From the NCBI GenBank assembly GCA_003615045.1, contig ML014217.1, positions 1 to 64,000 of the forward strand: a stretch of 64,000 bases of DNA. Reading direction: 5' to 3'. The DNA is from Caulochytrium protostelioides (Eukaryota; Chytridiomycota; Caulochytriomycetes; Caulochytriales; Caulochytriaceae). Made by a program: the position numbers and the translations under genes. Below are positions 34,765-45,187 of the stretch, piece by piece. Within the stretch, counting starts at the first letter, position 1, and the number at the start of each line of letters is the position of its first letter. The notes under the pieces were generated by a model. The model was not told the origin of the DNA and searched no databases. It was given only the letters and a program-made list of their open reading frames with translations.

Positions 34765-35464
34765 TGTGGCGGCGTCAGCAGCAGCTCGTGGTGGCGGATG
34801 CGACGACGCCGGATGACGGGTATGAGGAGGGGCGTGGCCGAAAGAAGGATGCCGTCAGCTCACCGCAGAATTCGCGATCGACCGGGGATCAGCCGCGCGT
34901 GCGTGCAGGGCGTCTTGAATCCGTCAGTCCCGCGGGCGCATCAAGCGCAGGCGGAGGAGATCGGCCGTACGCGTTAGAGGACGAAATGCGGCAAGGGAGA
35001 CGGCGCTGAAGGCAAGCAGGAGGAGCCGTCGTAGTAGGCAGAAGGCGCGCCACGTGCGAACACAGCCCGAGTGCCGATGGAGGGGACGGCGCGGCGCATC
35101 GCGCACCACGCGGGTTCCTGATGGCCTCCACGCGTTCTTCAGGGCGTCCACGCATCCAGGTGCAGTATACTCGGCAGCGGCAGCGCGCCGTCAGGCCGAT
35201 CAGCGACTTTCATCCGTCGACGGTCGCTCCCCGTTCAAGGGGTGCACAGCGATGGATGCGGCGCTCGTGCGAACGCGGCATTTGCTTCGGGCATGGTGCC
35301 GGGCCCCCGCTCGATGGCTCGACCAGGGCCACCTGCCGGGCGAAGCCCAGTCCGATCGGATCATCGAGAAAAAGCGGGGGGCGCAATCACCGCTCCATCC
35401 CGTCCCATCCCGTCCCATCCAGTGACCGATAAATTACAAAAGCAACCAAGCAACACAGTCATAT
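34765..35464. other. 700-bp gap between EMC3 and the LRR protein
   Basis: This holds the upstream region of EMC3 and the downstream region of the LRR/coiled-coil gene, both minus strand. No gene, RNA or repeat is evident. Confidence 0.5.
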
Positions 35465-38400
35465 TTATTCCCGTCGTGTGGTATAACTCTGCCCGGGACC
35501 TTCCGGCGCAGGGATCGTGGTGGTGGCACCGGTCGTCGTCGTCGCCGTCGTCGTGGCCAGCGACGTGGCATCGTCGCGCATGTCGTGAACGCCGCCCTGC
35601 CAGGAAAGTGTTGGACTAGACGGCGCGACCGTCGGCAGCAACCGCGGCGACGCGGCATGGCGATCCGATCCGCGGGACGGCGGGCCGCGGGCCTCGGCCG
35701 CCGGCAGGCGGGAGTGCGCCGTCGAGACGCGATCGTGGCCGCGGTCGCCGTGGCGGTCCCGTGAGGACTCGCGACTGCGACGGCGACGGCGCGGCGGAGT
35801 GATGTCCACGTGGCGCGACAAGCCCTCCGACGCGTGGATCGACGGCAAGCCGGCATCGTCCTGCGGGGAGGGGGTCCGCCGCGATGCCGACTGGCGCCGG
35901 CGGTCGGGGCGGCGGTCGGAACGGCGGCTGCAACTGCGGCTGCGGTTGCGACTGTCGCCGCGCGACGTCGGCGTGCGGTCGTGGTTGGCCGCGCGGCGGG
36001 ATCCCGTCGTGGCCGTGGCGAGCGCGTGCCCAGGATGCTCGCGCGAGGCACGGGCGGTCTGTGGCGCCGGGCGGCGCATCGCGCGGTCTCGCGGGCCGTC
36101 CACGGGCTCGTGGGGCCGCGCGTGGCCCGACCGGCCGCGGTCGCTCGCGCCGTCGTCGTCGCTCTCACCGTCGCTGCCGCCGCGGAAGTCGCCGTCATCG
36201 GCATCGGCATCGTCGTCATGGTCCAAGGGCATAGCGAGCTGCCCCTCGACGGTGACGGTCAAGACGCGTCGCAGGATCTCCACTTTGCGCTCGAGCCGCT
36301 GCCGGGTGGCACGGAGCGCCTTGGCCTCGCGCTGCGCGGCGCGTGCCCGCGCCTCGGCGGCCTCGAGCGCCGCCAGCAGGTCCGTGAGCCGGTGCTGCGC
36401 CGCCGCAGCGGCCTGCTGGCCCGCGTGCTCCGCGTGCTCGGCGCGCTGGACGGCGCCGTCGGCGCGCGCCTGCGCCGCCGCGAGCGCGTCGGCATGCGTC
36501 GCGGCTTCCTGGGCATGCGCTTGCTGCACCCGCCGCACCTCGGCCTCGATCGCGCCGAGGGCCCGCTTCCGCTCGGCAAGGCCGTCGCGCGCTTCGTCGA
36601 GGGCCTGCTGCAGCGCCGCGCGCTCCGCATCCGCGGCGGCGCGCTCGGCGGCCCAGGCCGCGTGCGCTTCGTCCCACGCCTGCGCGGCCTCGGCGTGGTG
36701 CGCATCCAGCTCGGCCTGCAGCGCGCGGAAGGCCTCCGTCTTGGCCGTCAGGTGCCCCTTGACCGTCGCCAGCGCCGCCTGCAGGTCGTGTACGTCTTGG
36801 GCCTGCCGCTTCACGAGCGCCGCGTGCGCCTCTGGATCCTCGCTGAGCACCGTGACGGGCGCCGTCTGCGTGGCCGTGGCCGCCGTCGGCGCGGACGGGG
36901 GGGATGCCGTCGGCGGGGCCGTCGCCGCCGGCTCCAGTCGCGCCTGCAGCGCTGCGAGATGCCCGCGGACGACGTCGAGCTGGGTCTCGGCCGCGGTGCA
37001 TCGGTCCTGCCACGCGCGGCGCTCGAGGCGTGCTTGCTCCGTCACGCGCTTCAGCGCCACGGCGTGGACCGCATCGTCGCTCAGCCCGCGGTGCTGCTGC
37101 CGCGACGCGTGCTGCTCGGCGCGCTGCAGCTTTGACTGCAGCGCGCGGTTCTGCTTGGTGAGGGCCTTGACCCGCGCCATAGCCTCGCGCTGCTGCGCGC
37201 GGGCCTGGGTCTTGGCCTCGCGGTGGCTGTGCGCGTGGGCGCGCGCCGCCGCCGCAAGCTCCGCCTCCAGGGCGCTGAGACGCTGGCGGTCGTTCACCCG
37301 GGACGTCCGCTGCTGCTCCGCGTAGCCCGTGAGCTCGCGGACCATCGCGATCAGCTCTTCGCGTGCCGCCGCGTCGCTGGCCATCTGCGCCGCCGCACGG
37401 CGCTCCAGCGCATGCAGCGCCGCCGACGCCTCGCGCCGCTCCCGCTCCCGCATGCGCTCGGCCTGGCCTTGCGCGGCCAGCGCGGCGTCCCGCGCCGCTA
37501 GCGCCGCCGCCAGCGCCGCCGCGTCCGCCACGGCCGCTTCCGACTGCGTGCTGCGATCTACCACGGTCGGCTGCGGCACGGGCCGCGGGGCACCGGCGGG
37601 AGCGGCATCAACCGCTGCCTCGTCGGGGTCGCACTGCGTGCTGCGTGACCGCGTCGACGGCGGCGGGTCGGTCTCGGCGCCGGTCGAGACGGTCCGAGGC
37701 GGCGGCGGCGGGCCGAGCGGCGCGGGCGCCGGGATCGGCGAGGTAGCGCGGGTGCGGCAGGCCGCGGTGCCAAAGACGGGTGACGTGGCGCGGGTCAGGC
37801 GCGGCGGCGCGGGCGGCGGCGACGTGGCGCGCGCGACGGCGGCCGGCGGCGACGGCGGCCGCGGCGTCATCGTGCTCTGATGGCACACGGCCGGCGGCGG
37901 CGGCGCGTGCGCCTGCGCTTGGACTTGCGCCTGCGCGCTCGTGAGCGCCGTGGCCAGCGACGAGACCTGGGCCTGGAGATGCGCGATCGATGTGGACGCT
38001 TCGGCCGCCGCTGATGCCGACGCTGCGGCGGCGGACGCGGCGGGCGGGACGGCGCCCTCGGCGGTCGGGGCGGGCGTCGCCAGGCCGCCGAGGCGGCGGT
38101 GCGGCGCCTCCGAGCCGGCGGGGGGTCCCACGGCAGGCAGCAGCACCGGCGGGAGGGGCGGGAGCCGCAGCAGGTTCGAGTCCGCGAACACCGAGACGTG
38201 GGACCCCGCGGAAGCCGCCGCCGCGGCGTCTTTGCCCCCCGTCGGTGAGGGCGGCCGCAGGCTCTGGCGCGCCCACTCGAAGAAGAACGTGGCGTCGTCC
38301 GACAGCGCCGGCGAACCCGCGCGGCCGGCGGCGGCGGCGGCGGCAGCAGCAGCTTCCGTGGCCGACGCCGTCCAGCCGCCCGTGAGGCCGCCCGTGAATC

Positions 38401-40225
38401 GCTCGATCCGGGACGGGCCATCGCGACGCGGGTCGATCCCGTCGAAGCCGGCGTCCTGGAAGCCGACACCGGGGCCGTCGAAGCCGGCGAGGCCGTCGTC
38501 AACGCCGTCGTCGACGCCACGCGAGACGCCGGTGGCGGCGTCTGGCGGGAACGCGCTCCAGGGGCCCGACAACACGGAGGCCGCCGTGGGCTGGCCGTCC
38601 AGGACCGCGAGCCGCGGCAAGGTGTCGACCACACAGGCCGGGTATGCGGCCTGGGGGCCGAGGGCCCGTCGCGCGGCAGCTTCCTCGGCGGTCTGCGTGC
38701 ACAGCGCCAGCCGGCGCAGGTGCGGGAGCCCCCGCAGGAACGCCATTTCCATCAGCGCGAGACGCCGGGCATCAGCGTCCGTGCCGCGCTCACGCTCCGT
38801 TGGCGCACGAGGCTGCCGTGCCGCGGGCGCCTCGGCGGCGGCCGCGGCATGCGACGCGCGGGTCATCCCGACCACGCGCTGCGCGACCGGCGTCCCCTTC
38901 AGCTCGAGGTCCGCGAGCGGGAACGACGGCCCGTAGATGTCCATGAGCCCCTCGAGCGACGCGATGGGATTGTACGACAGATTGAGGCGCTGCAGCTGGG
39001 GCAGATGGGCCAAGCCGTCGATGGCGTCGAGGTGGTTGTTGGCCACATTCAGCTCGGCGAGATGCGGCAGCGGGCTGCGGCGCGGCGCGGCGCCCTGGGA
39101 CGCCGCGAACGCGACCACCACTGTGCCGCCGGGCTCGCCGCCGAAGGCCGAGGGAGGCGCCGCGGGCGCCGCGACGCTCCCACTGAGGGGCAGCAGGCTC
39201 GTGAGCTGGTTCGAGGACAGGTCGAGACGGGTGAGCGCCACGAGGCCAGTGGGCAAGGGCCGCGGCGGGCGCAGCGCGGCCCAGTAGGCCTGGCAGAGCG
39301 CCGTGGGATCGAAGACGCGGAACGCATTAGCATGCAGCACGAGCGCCGTCCACTCGTCCGGATCGAGCGCGTCTGCGTCCGGCGGCGCGGCGCGGCCATC
39401 AGCGCCGACGCCGACGCTGGGCGGCCGCTGCCGCCGCTGCTGGCGCACGTGTTGGACGAGGTCCGAGACGGAGGCCAGGCCCGCGGCGATCGCCGTATAC
39501 GGCGCGGACCGCGGGACCGCCCAGGCGGCGTCCTCGGAAGGCGCGGCGGGGGGCGCGTGGAAACGGCGCGCCGCGGGGATGGCCATGCCGGAGGCCGCCG
39601 CCGCCGCCGTCGCCGCCGTGGACGCCGTGGACGCCGTGGACGCCGTGGACGCCGTGGACGCCGTGGACGCCGTGGACGCCGTGGACGCCGCCCGCGTCGG
39701 TGCCTTCAGGCTCGTCGGCGTCAGGGTCAGACGCGGGCTCGGCCGCTCGGCAACGACGACGGAGGCACGGTATAAGCGGCAACGCGGATACGAGGATGGC
39801 GAAACGCGGAGACGGCGGGCCGAGCTGAGTCTTGCAGACGGCGCCCGCGCCAACGCCAGGCCGAGAAGCAGAAGCGTTACCCCACGGGTGGGCACGACCG
39901 AGCCCCGCACGAGCGCGCCACGGCTCCTTGATGGCGGTCTCGGCCTGGGCTCACGTGCGCCGGGCGCCGCCACCACGTGGTCCATGTCCATGACAGTGGC
40001 CCACGGGTCGGTGGCAGCGGCCAGCATGGTGCCGCGATCGCCGCGGGTGGTCTGGCCGCGCCGCCCAAGCATCGCCCAGCGCGCGAGCCAAAGCCCCGCT
40101 GCGCCACCGGCGGGTGCCCCAGGGTCGTGCGGCCCGGGTGTGCTGCTGCGCCGGCGCGGGCACTCGTGGCGTGCGGCTCGCCCGAAGGCCGCGTTGCCGG
40201 GCCGCCAAGACATCGCGACCGGCAT
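35465..40225 (-). CDS. Leucine-rich repeat and coiled-coil protein, probably centriolar (LRRCC1/VFL1-like)
   Basis: The frame is 1586 codons. The first 213 are low-complexity and include a Ser-Thr-Ala repeat; Met214 (39586, MAIPAARRF) may be the true start. At about 325-440 there are SDS22-type leucine-rich repeats: LTRLDLSSNQLTSL, LAELNVANNHLDAI and LQRLNLSYNPIASL. A disordered Pro/Ala region follows to about 880. Then comes a coiled coil of about 400 residues, rich in Ala, Glu, Gln and Arg heptads, and an Arg/Ser-rich tail. N-terminal LRRs plus a long coiled coil is the architecture of LRRCC1 and Chlamydomonas VFL1, which mark and orient centrioles and basal bodies; some other LRR coiled-coil proteins share it. 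Inferred: a basal-body protein in a fungus with flagellated zoospores. The stop codon overlaps a poly(A) hexamer (35464-35469, minus strand). Confidence 0.75.
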   Translation of the reverse strand: MPVAMSWRPGNAAFGRAARHECPRRRSSTPGPHDPGAPAGGAAGLWLARWAMLGRRGQTTRGDRGTMLAAATDPWATVMDMDHVVAAPGAREPRPRPPSRSRGALVRGSVVPTRGVTLLLLGLALARAPSARLSSARRLRVSPSSYPRCRLYRASVVVAERPSPRLTLTPTSLKAPTRAASTASTASTASTASTASTASTASTAATAAAAASGMAIPAARRFHAPPAAPSEDAAWAVPRSAPYTAIAAGLASVSDLVQHVRQQRRQRPPSVGVGADGRAAPPDADALDPDEWTALVLHANAFRVFDPTALCQAYWAALRPPRPLPTGLVALTRLDLSSNQLTSLLPLSGSVAAPAAPPSAFGGEPGGTVVVAFAASQGAAPRRSPLPHLAELNVANNHLDAIDGLAHLPQLQRLNLSYNPIASLEGLMDIYGPSFPLADLELKGTPVAQRVVGMTRASHAAAAAEAPAARQPRAPTERERGTDADARRLALMEMAFLRGLPHLRRLALCTQTAEEAAARRALGPQAAYPACVVDTLPRLAVLDGQPTAASVLSGPWSAFPPDAATGVSRGVDDGVDDGLAGFDGPGVGFQDAGFDGIDPRRDGPSRIERFTGGLTGGWTASATEAAAAAAAAAGRAGSPALSDDATFFFEWARQSLRPPSPTGGKDAAAAASAGSHVSVFADSNLLRLPPLPPVLLPAVGPPAGSEAPHRRLGGLATPAPTAEGAVPPAASAAAASASAAAEASTSIAHLQAQVSSLATALTSAQAQVQAQAHAPPPPAVCHQSTMTPRPPSPPAAVARATSPPPAPPRLTRATSPVFGTAACRTRATSPIPAPAPLGPPPPPRTVSTGAETDPPPSTRSRSTQCDPDEAAVDAAPAGAPRPVPQPTVVDRSTQSEAAVADAAALAAALAARDAALAAQGQAERMRERERREASAALHALERRAAAQMASDAAAREELIAMVRELTGYAEQQRTSRVNDRQRLSALEAELAAAARAHAHSHREAKTQARAQQREAMARVKALTKQNRALQSKLQRAEQHASRQQHRGLSDDAVHAVALKRVTEQARLERRAWQDRCTAAETQLDVVRGHLAALQARLEPAATAPPTASPPSAPTAATATQTAPVTVLSEDPEAHAALVKRQAQDVHDLQAALATVKGHLTAKTEAFRALQAELDAHHAEAAQAWDEAHAAWAAERAAADAERAALQQALDEARDGLAERKRALGAIEAEVRRVQQAHAQEAATHADALAAAQARADGAVQRAEHAEHAGQQAAAAAQHRLTDLLAALEAAEARARAAQREAKALRATRQRLERKVEILRRVLTVTVEGQLAMPLDHDDDADADDGDFRGGSDGESDDDGASDRGRSGHARPHEPVDGPRDRAMRRPAPQTARASREHPGHALATATTGSRRAANHDRTPTSRGDSRNRSRSCSRRSDRRPDRRRQSASRRTPSPQDDAGLPSIHASEGLSRHVDITPPRRRRRSRESSRDRHGDRGHDRVSTAHSRLPAAEARGPPSRGSDRHAASPRLLPTVAPSSPTLSWQGGVHDMRDDATSLATTTATTTTGATTTIPAPEGPGQSYTTRRE
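39615..39686. repeat. 9-bp coding minisatellite, 8 perfect units
   Basis: Eight identical GCCGTGGAC units (plus-strand reading) encode the Ser-Thr-Ala repeat in the N-terminal region of the LRR/coiled-coil frame, upstream of its alternative Met at 39586. The lack of sequence change implies recent expansion. Confidence 0.9.
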
Positions 40226-40873
40226 CCCGTCGCACGCGCCGTATACCGTGGTGCCGCATCGGTCTCAAGTGGTCCGCCGCGCGGCGACGGCTGCGGCGCT
40301 GCGCTGTCGAGGAAGGAACCCTGAGCCGGTCGCGTGCCCGGAGGCCGGAGGCCGAGCGCCTAGCGCGGCGGCAGCCCGGTTGCTTGGCATCCCATCGGGG
40401 ATCCCCGTCCTCGTTGCTGCACCGCCGTGGCCGCTTCGCCGTGACTGCCTCCAGCGACCGGTCTTCTCGAGAACCGCGACCAGCCCACGCAGACGGTCGC
40501 CTCGGCACGCTCCTCCGCTCACCGCGGCCAGCGGCTTCTTGCGGCCTCGCTGCTCGCGTCCACGTCCTGCGGCCAGCAGCGGCGTCTGCTCACGATCGCG
40601 GCGCCGTCGTGCTGCGTCCCGGTCCTGTCCTTCCGCCGCCCGTCCTCGCCATCGCGCACGCCGCAGAAGCCTTCGCTGTCGACCCCTGAACGCCGCCGTC
40701 GATACCTCACCGCCGCCGTGACGGCGACCAACGCATCGCCGCGTCCGCCCGTGCCGTGTCCTTCGGGAGACGCGGCGCCGAGCTGAAGCGTCTGTCGTCG
40801 CAGCTTCGCTGCGCCGCCGTCGTCGTCTTTAGGGAGGCCCGCACGCGGCACAGCCGCCCGCGGAACGCGCTCC
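40226..40873. other. Divergent promoter region between the LRR protein and Spt7
   Basis: The 648 bp lie between two divergent frames. They are GC-rich with no repeat or conserved motif that I can name. If the LRR protein starts at 39586 the region is 1.3 kb. Confidence 0.45.
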
Positions 40874-43800
40874 TTGTGCCGCGCTGACCCTCACCGGCGC
40901 CGCGTTCGCCGTCGCTGGCCGTGGACGACCGTCAAGAAGCACTTCCGCCATCGACCGACCCCGCCCATCGACGGTCCTGCGGCGTTTCCCACAAACCGGC
41001 GGGCGACGCGGAGCGGCGTGGCGGCGAACGGCCGCGGCGTCCCGGCAGCCCGGGTCTCTCCGACCACCGAGGCCGGCATGGCCTCTGCCGCGGCCGCGGG
41101 CCTTGCCGCCGGCGCCGGCGCCGACGCCCCGGGGACCGCCACGGACGGGCGCACGAGCGCCGAGGCCAAGGCCGCCGCCACCGCCGTCATGGGCGGCCGC
41201 AGGATGACGGCGGCGATGCCCCGCGCGCCGCCGCGCGGCCCCGACACGTATGCGATCGCGCAGCACCTCGCGACGGCCCGGAACTGGCGGCACTACCTGA
41301 GCGAAGAGGAGGGCGCCGCGTTCGCGTTTCTTGCGGCGGATGCCGGCCGCTGGGCGCGGTTCATGGCCGCCGGCGCCGAGGCCCTCGCCGTCGAGCTGCG
41401 CGCCTACGACCGCGACGTGCGCCCGCCGCTGCTGCTCAAGGGCATGGCCTTCCGGTACCGCGCCATGATCTTCGAGCAGTACTTCAGCACGCTCTTCGAG
41501 GCGGAGGCTTGCACGACCGTCGTCCCCTCGCCTGGCCTCATGCTCGGAAGCGGTGGCGCCGGTGGTGCCGGTCCACCAAGACCGCCGACCTTGCCGGCCG
41601 ACGCCGCCGCCGACGCCGCCGCCCATACCGCTGACGCGGCCCCGCCGACGCCGCCGCGGCCATCCGCTTCACGAAACGGGCCTCTGTCCTATGAAGACGC
41701 GGGCGACCGTGACGCGTCCGATGGGCTCGTGGGGCTGGACGCCCATTGGCCGACCATGTCGGAGAACATTATCGCCGACGACCGCATCTATACGCTGGAG
41801 GACGAGCTGCTGGACATGGCGCTGGACGGCGCGAATGCTCACCCGCAGGATCCCGCCGAGGCCGGCGCTGCGACAGCGGGGACGGGCAATGGCGATCCGA
41901 CAGCGCCCCTCTCGCCGCTGGGCGCGTCGGCGTCGGCGGCCGGCACGCCGCGCGACGGCATCCAGGACGGCATGCTGGGACGCGACGACGACGAGGCATC
42001 GCGGGCGCCGTCCTCGGACGATGAGACGAGCGACGAGGAGATCCACGCGAGTCTGAAGTGGATGTACCGCATCATTAACCGCGAAGCCAAGCCGGAAGAC
42101 TTGCCCGAGCTGCGGACGTTGCTGGCGGACGTTCGCCCATCGCGATCCAAATGGTTGAACGAGCACCGCATCGGCCAGGAGCAGCTGTACGAAGCGCTCG
42201 AGAAAGTGCTGAACGAGCTCAAGAACTACACCGAGCACTCGGCGCCGTTTCTGGCGCCCGTCGGCCGCCGCGAAGCGCCGGGCTACCACGACATCATCAA
42301 GCGGCCCATGGACCTCGGCACGGTCACCAAGAAACTCCAGGACAACCTGTACGATACGAAAGCTCAGTTTGCCGAGGACCTGTACCAGATCTGGACCAAC
42401 TGCATGATGTACAACACGCGGCCGGACTCCATCTACCGCAAGCACGCGACCGCCATGAAGCGCAAGACCACGGATCTGCTCAAGAAAGTGCCGGATATCC
42501 GGATCCGGACGTTCCAGCAGGACGACGATGCCTCCGAAGCCGACGACGACGTGGCCGATGGCGACGAGACCCGGTCGGTGCGACACGGCTCGCTGCCGGG
42601 CACGCCGCGCCGCGCCTCGTCGACGGCCGCCCACGACGGCATGCCGATCAAGCAGGAGGCCGGCACACCCCTCACGCCGGCCGCGCGGCCAGGCAGCGCG
42701 CTCCCGCCCGCTCGGGCCGACGGCGCCCACCCGGCAGCCATGGCCCGGAAGGGGCTCGCGGCCTCCCGGTCGCCGACGATGAGCCCGACGATGGCGGGGC
42801 GGTCGTCGACGCCGCATCCGCCCGACGCGCCCCTGCTGCCGGCGCCGGGCGCGGCGGGGGACGGCGAGGCCGGCGGTACCCGCGGATCGCAGGTCGATCC
42901 CATGGCCTCGCCGCCGCCGCCGCCGCCGCCGCCCCCGCCCAAGTATGATCCGCACATGACGGCCGACGAGGCCTTTATCGAGCGCGACGAACCCTTCCGA
43001 CGGTGGCGCGTCATTACGCGCAACGCGCGCCGCCACGTGCAGCAGGAGCGGCAGCAGAGCCTCGCGCTGCCGTTCGGGCAGCAGCGCGTGCTCGGCGGGG
43101 CGCCGGCCGACGTGTCGGCGCGGTACGGCGAGTATGCGGGGCGGCTGCAGGCGTTCGAGATCCGCAATGCGCAGCGCCGCGCCGATGCCACGCCCGCCGT
43201 GGCGCCGCTCGCGGGGCTGCCGGCCGCCGTGCCGTCGGCCCCTGCCGCGCTCACCCGTGACGAAATTGTCGAGCAGCTGACCGAGGAGCTGCTGGGCCAA
43301 GGCGCGCCGATCGAGCGCGAGGCCAGCAGCGGCGGCGGTGGCACGCCGCGCACGAGCACGGGCGCGGCGTTTGGCATGTCGCCGCAGCCGTCGCCGCGGC
43401 GGCCGTCGCTCTTTGGGCACACGCCCGTCGGGCCCGCGTCGGCGGCGCCGCTGGGTCCCACGCAGCCGCTCATGCCCGACCCGTTCGGCTTCGAGGGCGA
43501 GGGCGCGATCGACGACATGGACGCGTCAGCGAGCCTCTTCTTTCCCGAGTACCATGATCCGTACCACGCGCTCCCGCGGCTGATGGCCGGCCCGAGTATC
43601 CTCCCCCGCGCCTTCCGGGACAGCGCGTCAGCGGGGGCGGCGGTCACCGACCTGGCCCCGTCGTACGAGCCACGCGCCGCGGCCAGGACGGCGCCCACGG
43701 CGACGGCCGCGACGACCGCAGCCACAGCGGTCGCCGGCCAGGTCAAGGTGAGCGCACTGACGCGGCAGGTCATGGCGAACATCGGCAACCTGACTCAGAT

Positions 43801-45007
43801 CCGCAAAGTCCACGGCCTGATCATCAACAACGCCACGTCCGAGCGCGACCAGGCGCGCCAGGTCGCGCCGAATCCATACTGGCCGTTCCTGACGCAGCCG
43901 GCGGTGCTGGCGGTCGACGATGTGGCGCGAGTGATCCCGCACCCCGTGATCTCGCGCATGACGAGCGTGGCGCCGGCCGCGACGGGTCACGGGGCGCGGT
44001 CAGCGTCGTCGTCGTTGCCGGGTGGCGCTCGTGGCGCGGACGCGCAGGCGGTCGCCTCAGCGGCCGGGGTGCCGACGGTGGCGCCGGCGGTGCTGGCGCG
44101 CCGCGTGGCGCTGGCCGCCGAGCCCGTCTGCCATGACGAGGTGCAGGCCGCCTCGGCGGTGTACCAGTCGACGCTGATCCTCATGGCGCACGCGGGCTTC
44201 GAGGGCTGCTCGAAAGCGTCGCTGTCACTGCTGATGGAGTGCGGGATCCTCTTCATGGAAAGCCTCTACAAGACGATCCAGCTCTACCTCGAGCGGTACG
44301 GGCGGCGGAAGGCCTCGGAGGAGATTGTGCTGAGCACGCTGCGGTCGCACGGCGCGAGTATGCCGAGCGACATCCAGACCTACATCAAGAACGACGTCAA
44401 CCGCTACGGCCAGCGGCTGTACGACCTGCGGCGCCGCCTCGAGGCGGGCTTCGCGGGCATGTGCGAGGAGCTGGACCAAAACGCCGACCCGGACCGCGAG
44501 GACTTCCGCTTCGAAGACGCCGAGGAACACATCATGTCGGGCAACTTCTTTGAGGAGATGGGCATCGACATCCTGAACCTTGGGGAGCTCGGCCTCGGGT
44601 TCCGCCAGGTGCCCGCCGACGTCTGGAACCGCAAGTCGGACCGCCCGATCCGGGCCCGCGTCAAGCGCACGCTCGTGCAGCCCGAGCCGCTCGAGAGTCT
44701 CGCGGACACCCGCATCCCGCCGCTCGCGCCGTGGCCGCCGGTCCGTCCGGACGCGCAGATCGGGCTGATGCAGGCGTTCTACGCCGCCAAGGTCGCCGCA
44801 GGCGACATGGTCGAGGACGACGCCAAGCCGCCCAACAAGAATGCCAAATCAAAGGCGCTGCTCAAGTATGCCATGACTGGCAAACGCCGCGTCGCCGCCG
44901 CCCCGAGCGCCGCCAAGAAGCGCGAGACCAAGAGCAGTCTGGCGCGCAAGGAGCTGGCCCGCGTCAAGGCCCAAGCCTCGACCGCGGCGGCCGCGGCCTC
45001 GTCATAA
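40874..45007 (+). CDS. SPT7: SAGA complex subunit Spt7 (bromodomain and histone fold)
   Basis: Spt7 organises the SAGA transcription coactivator and pairs with Ada1 through a histone fold. The frame is 1377 codons without visible introns; the first ~100 residues are low-complexity, so a later Met is possible. Residues about 115-215 (TYAIAQHLATARNWRHYL and onward) form a conserved helical N-terminal part. The bromodomain lies at about 435-545: LYEALEKVLNELKNY, GYHDIIKRPMDLGTVTKKL, then the acetyl-lysine-binding region WTNCMMYNT. The KHATAMKRKT helix is Spt7-like. A Pro-rich linker follows, then a histone fold (about 1075-1165: YQSTLILMAHAGFEG, LLMECGILFMESLYKTIQLY). The conserved C-terminal SAGA region has the acidic stretch EELDQNADPDREDF, FFEEMGIDILNLGELG and VPADVW. 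The end is basic. It looks complete. Confidence 0.95.
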   Translation: MCRADPHRRRVRRRWPWTTVKKHFRHRPTPPIDGPAAFPTNRRATRSGVAANGRGVPAARVSPTTEAGMASAAAAGLAAGAGADAPGTATDGRTSAEAKAAATAVMGGRRMTAAMPRAPPRGPDTYAIAQHLATARNWRHYLSEEEGAAFAFLAADAGRWARFMAAGAEALAVELRAYDRDVRPPLLLKGMAFRYRAMIFEQYFSTLFEAEACTTVVPSPGLMLGSGGAGGAGPPRPPTLPADAAADAAAHTADAAPPTPPRPSASRNGPLSYEDAGDRDASDGLVGLDAHWPTMSENIIADDRIYTLEDELLDMALDGANAHPQDPAEAGAATAGTGNGDPTAPLSPLGASASAAGTPRDGIQDGMLGRDDDEASRAPSSDDETSDEEIHASLKWMYRIINREAKPEDLPELRTLLADVRPSRSKWLNEHRIGQEQLYEALEKVLNELKNYTEHSAPFLAPVGRREAPGYHDIIKRPMDLGTVTKKLQDNLYDTKAQFAEDLYQIWTNCMMYNTRPDSIYRKHATAMKRKTTDLLKKVPDIRIRTFQQDDDASEADDDVADGDETRSVRHGSLPGTPRRASSTAAHDGMPIKQEAGTPLTPAARPGSALPPARADGAHPAAMARKGLAASRSPTMSPTMAGRSSTPHPPDAPLLPAPGAAGDGEAGGTRGSQVDPMASPPPPPPPPPPKYDPHMTADEAFIERDEPFRRWRVITRNARRHVQQERQQSLALPFGQQRVLGGAPADVSARYGEYAGRLQAFEIRNAQRRADATPAVAPLAGLPAAVPSAPAALTRDEIVEQLTEELLGQGAPIEREASSGGGGTPRTSTGAAFGMSPQPSPRRPSLFGHTPVGPASAAPLGPTQPLMPDPFGFEGEGAIDDMDASASLFFPEYHDPYHALPRLMAGPSILPRAFRDSASAGAAVTDLAPSYEPRAAARTAPTATAATTAATAVAGQVKVSALTRQVMANIGNLTQIRKVHGLIINNATSERDQARQVAPNPYWPFLTQPAVLAVDDVARVIPHPVISRMTSVAPAATGHGARSASSSLPGGARGADAQAVASAAGVPTVAPAVLARRVALAAEPVCHDEVQAASAVYQSTLILMAHAGFEGCSKASLSLLMECGILFMESLYKTIQLYLERYGRRKASEEIVLSTLRSHGASMPSDIQTYIKNDVNRYGQRLYDLRRRLEAGFAGMCEELDQNADPDREDFRFEDAEEHIMSGNFFEEMGIDILNLGELGLGFRQVPADVWNRKSDRPIRARVKRTLVQPEPLESLADTRIPPLAPWPPVRPDAQIGLMQAFYAAKVAAGDMVEDDAKPPNKNAKSKALLKYAMTGKRRVAAAPSAAKKRETKSSLARKELARVKAQASTAAAAASS

Positions 45008-45077
45008 ACCCCCGCGATCGCGCTCAGCAACGTTTATAGCATCCGGACCCGCCTGGCGCCCCCGAGCTCATAGTATC

Positions 45078-45083
45078 AATAAA
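45078..45083 (+). terminator. Poly(A) signal AATAAA of SPT7
   Basis: An exact AATAAA lies 71 bp after the SPT7 stop codon, in an AT-richer patch. Confidence 0.6.
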
Positions 45084-45151
45084 TCCTCCATGAGATGTGC
45101 TTCTCTTTCGAAGATTGGAAGATCAAGTGGGTGGATGTGGATGTGGGTGTT

Positions 45152-45187
45152 CAAGATACTCAAGATACTCAAGATGATCAAGATACT
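45152..45187. repeat. 9-bp tandem repeat CAAGATACT, 4 units
   Basis: Four contiguous 9-bp units; the third reads CAAGATGAT. It lies just downstream of SPT7. Confidence 0.85.
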
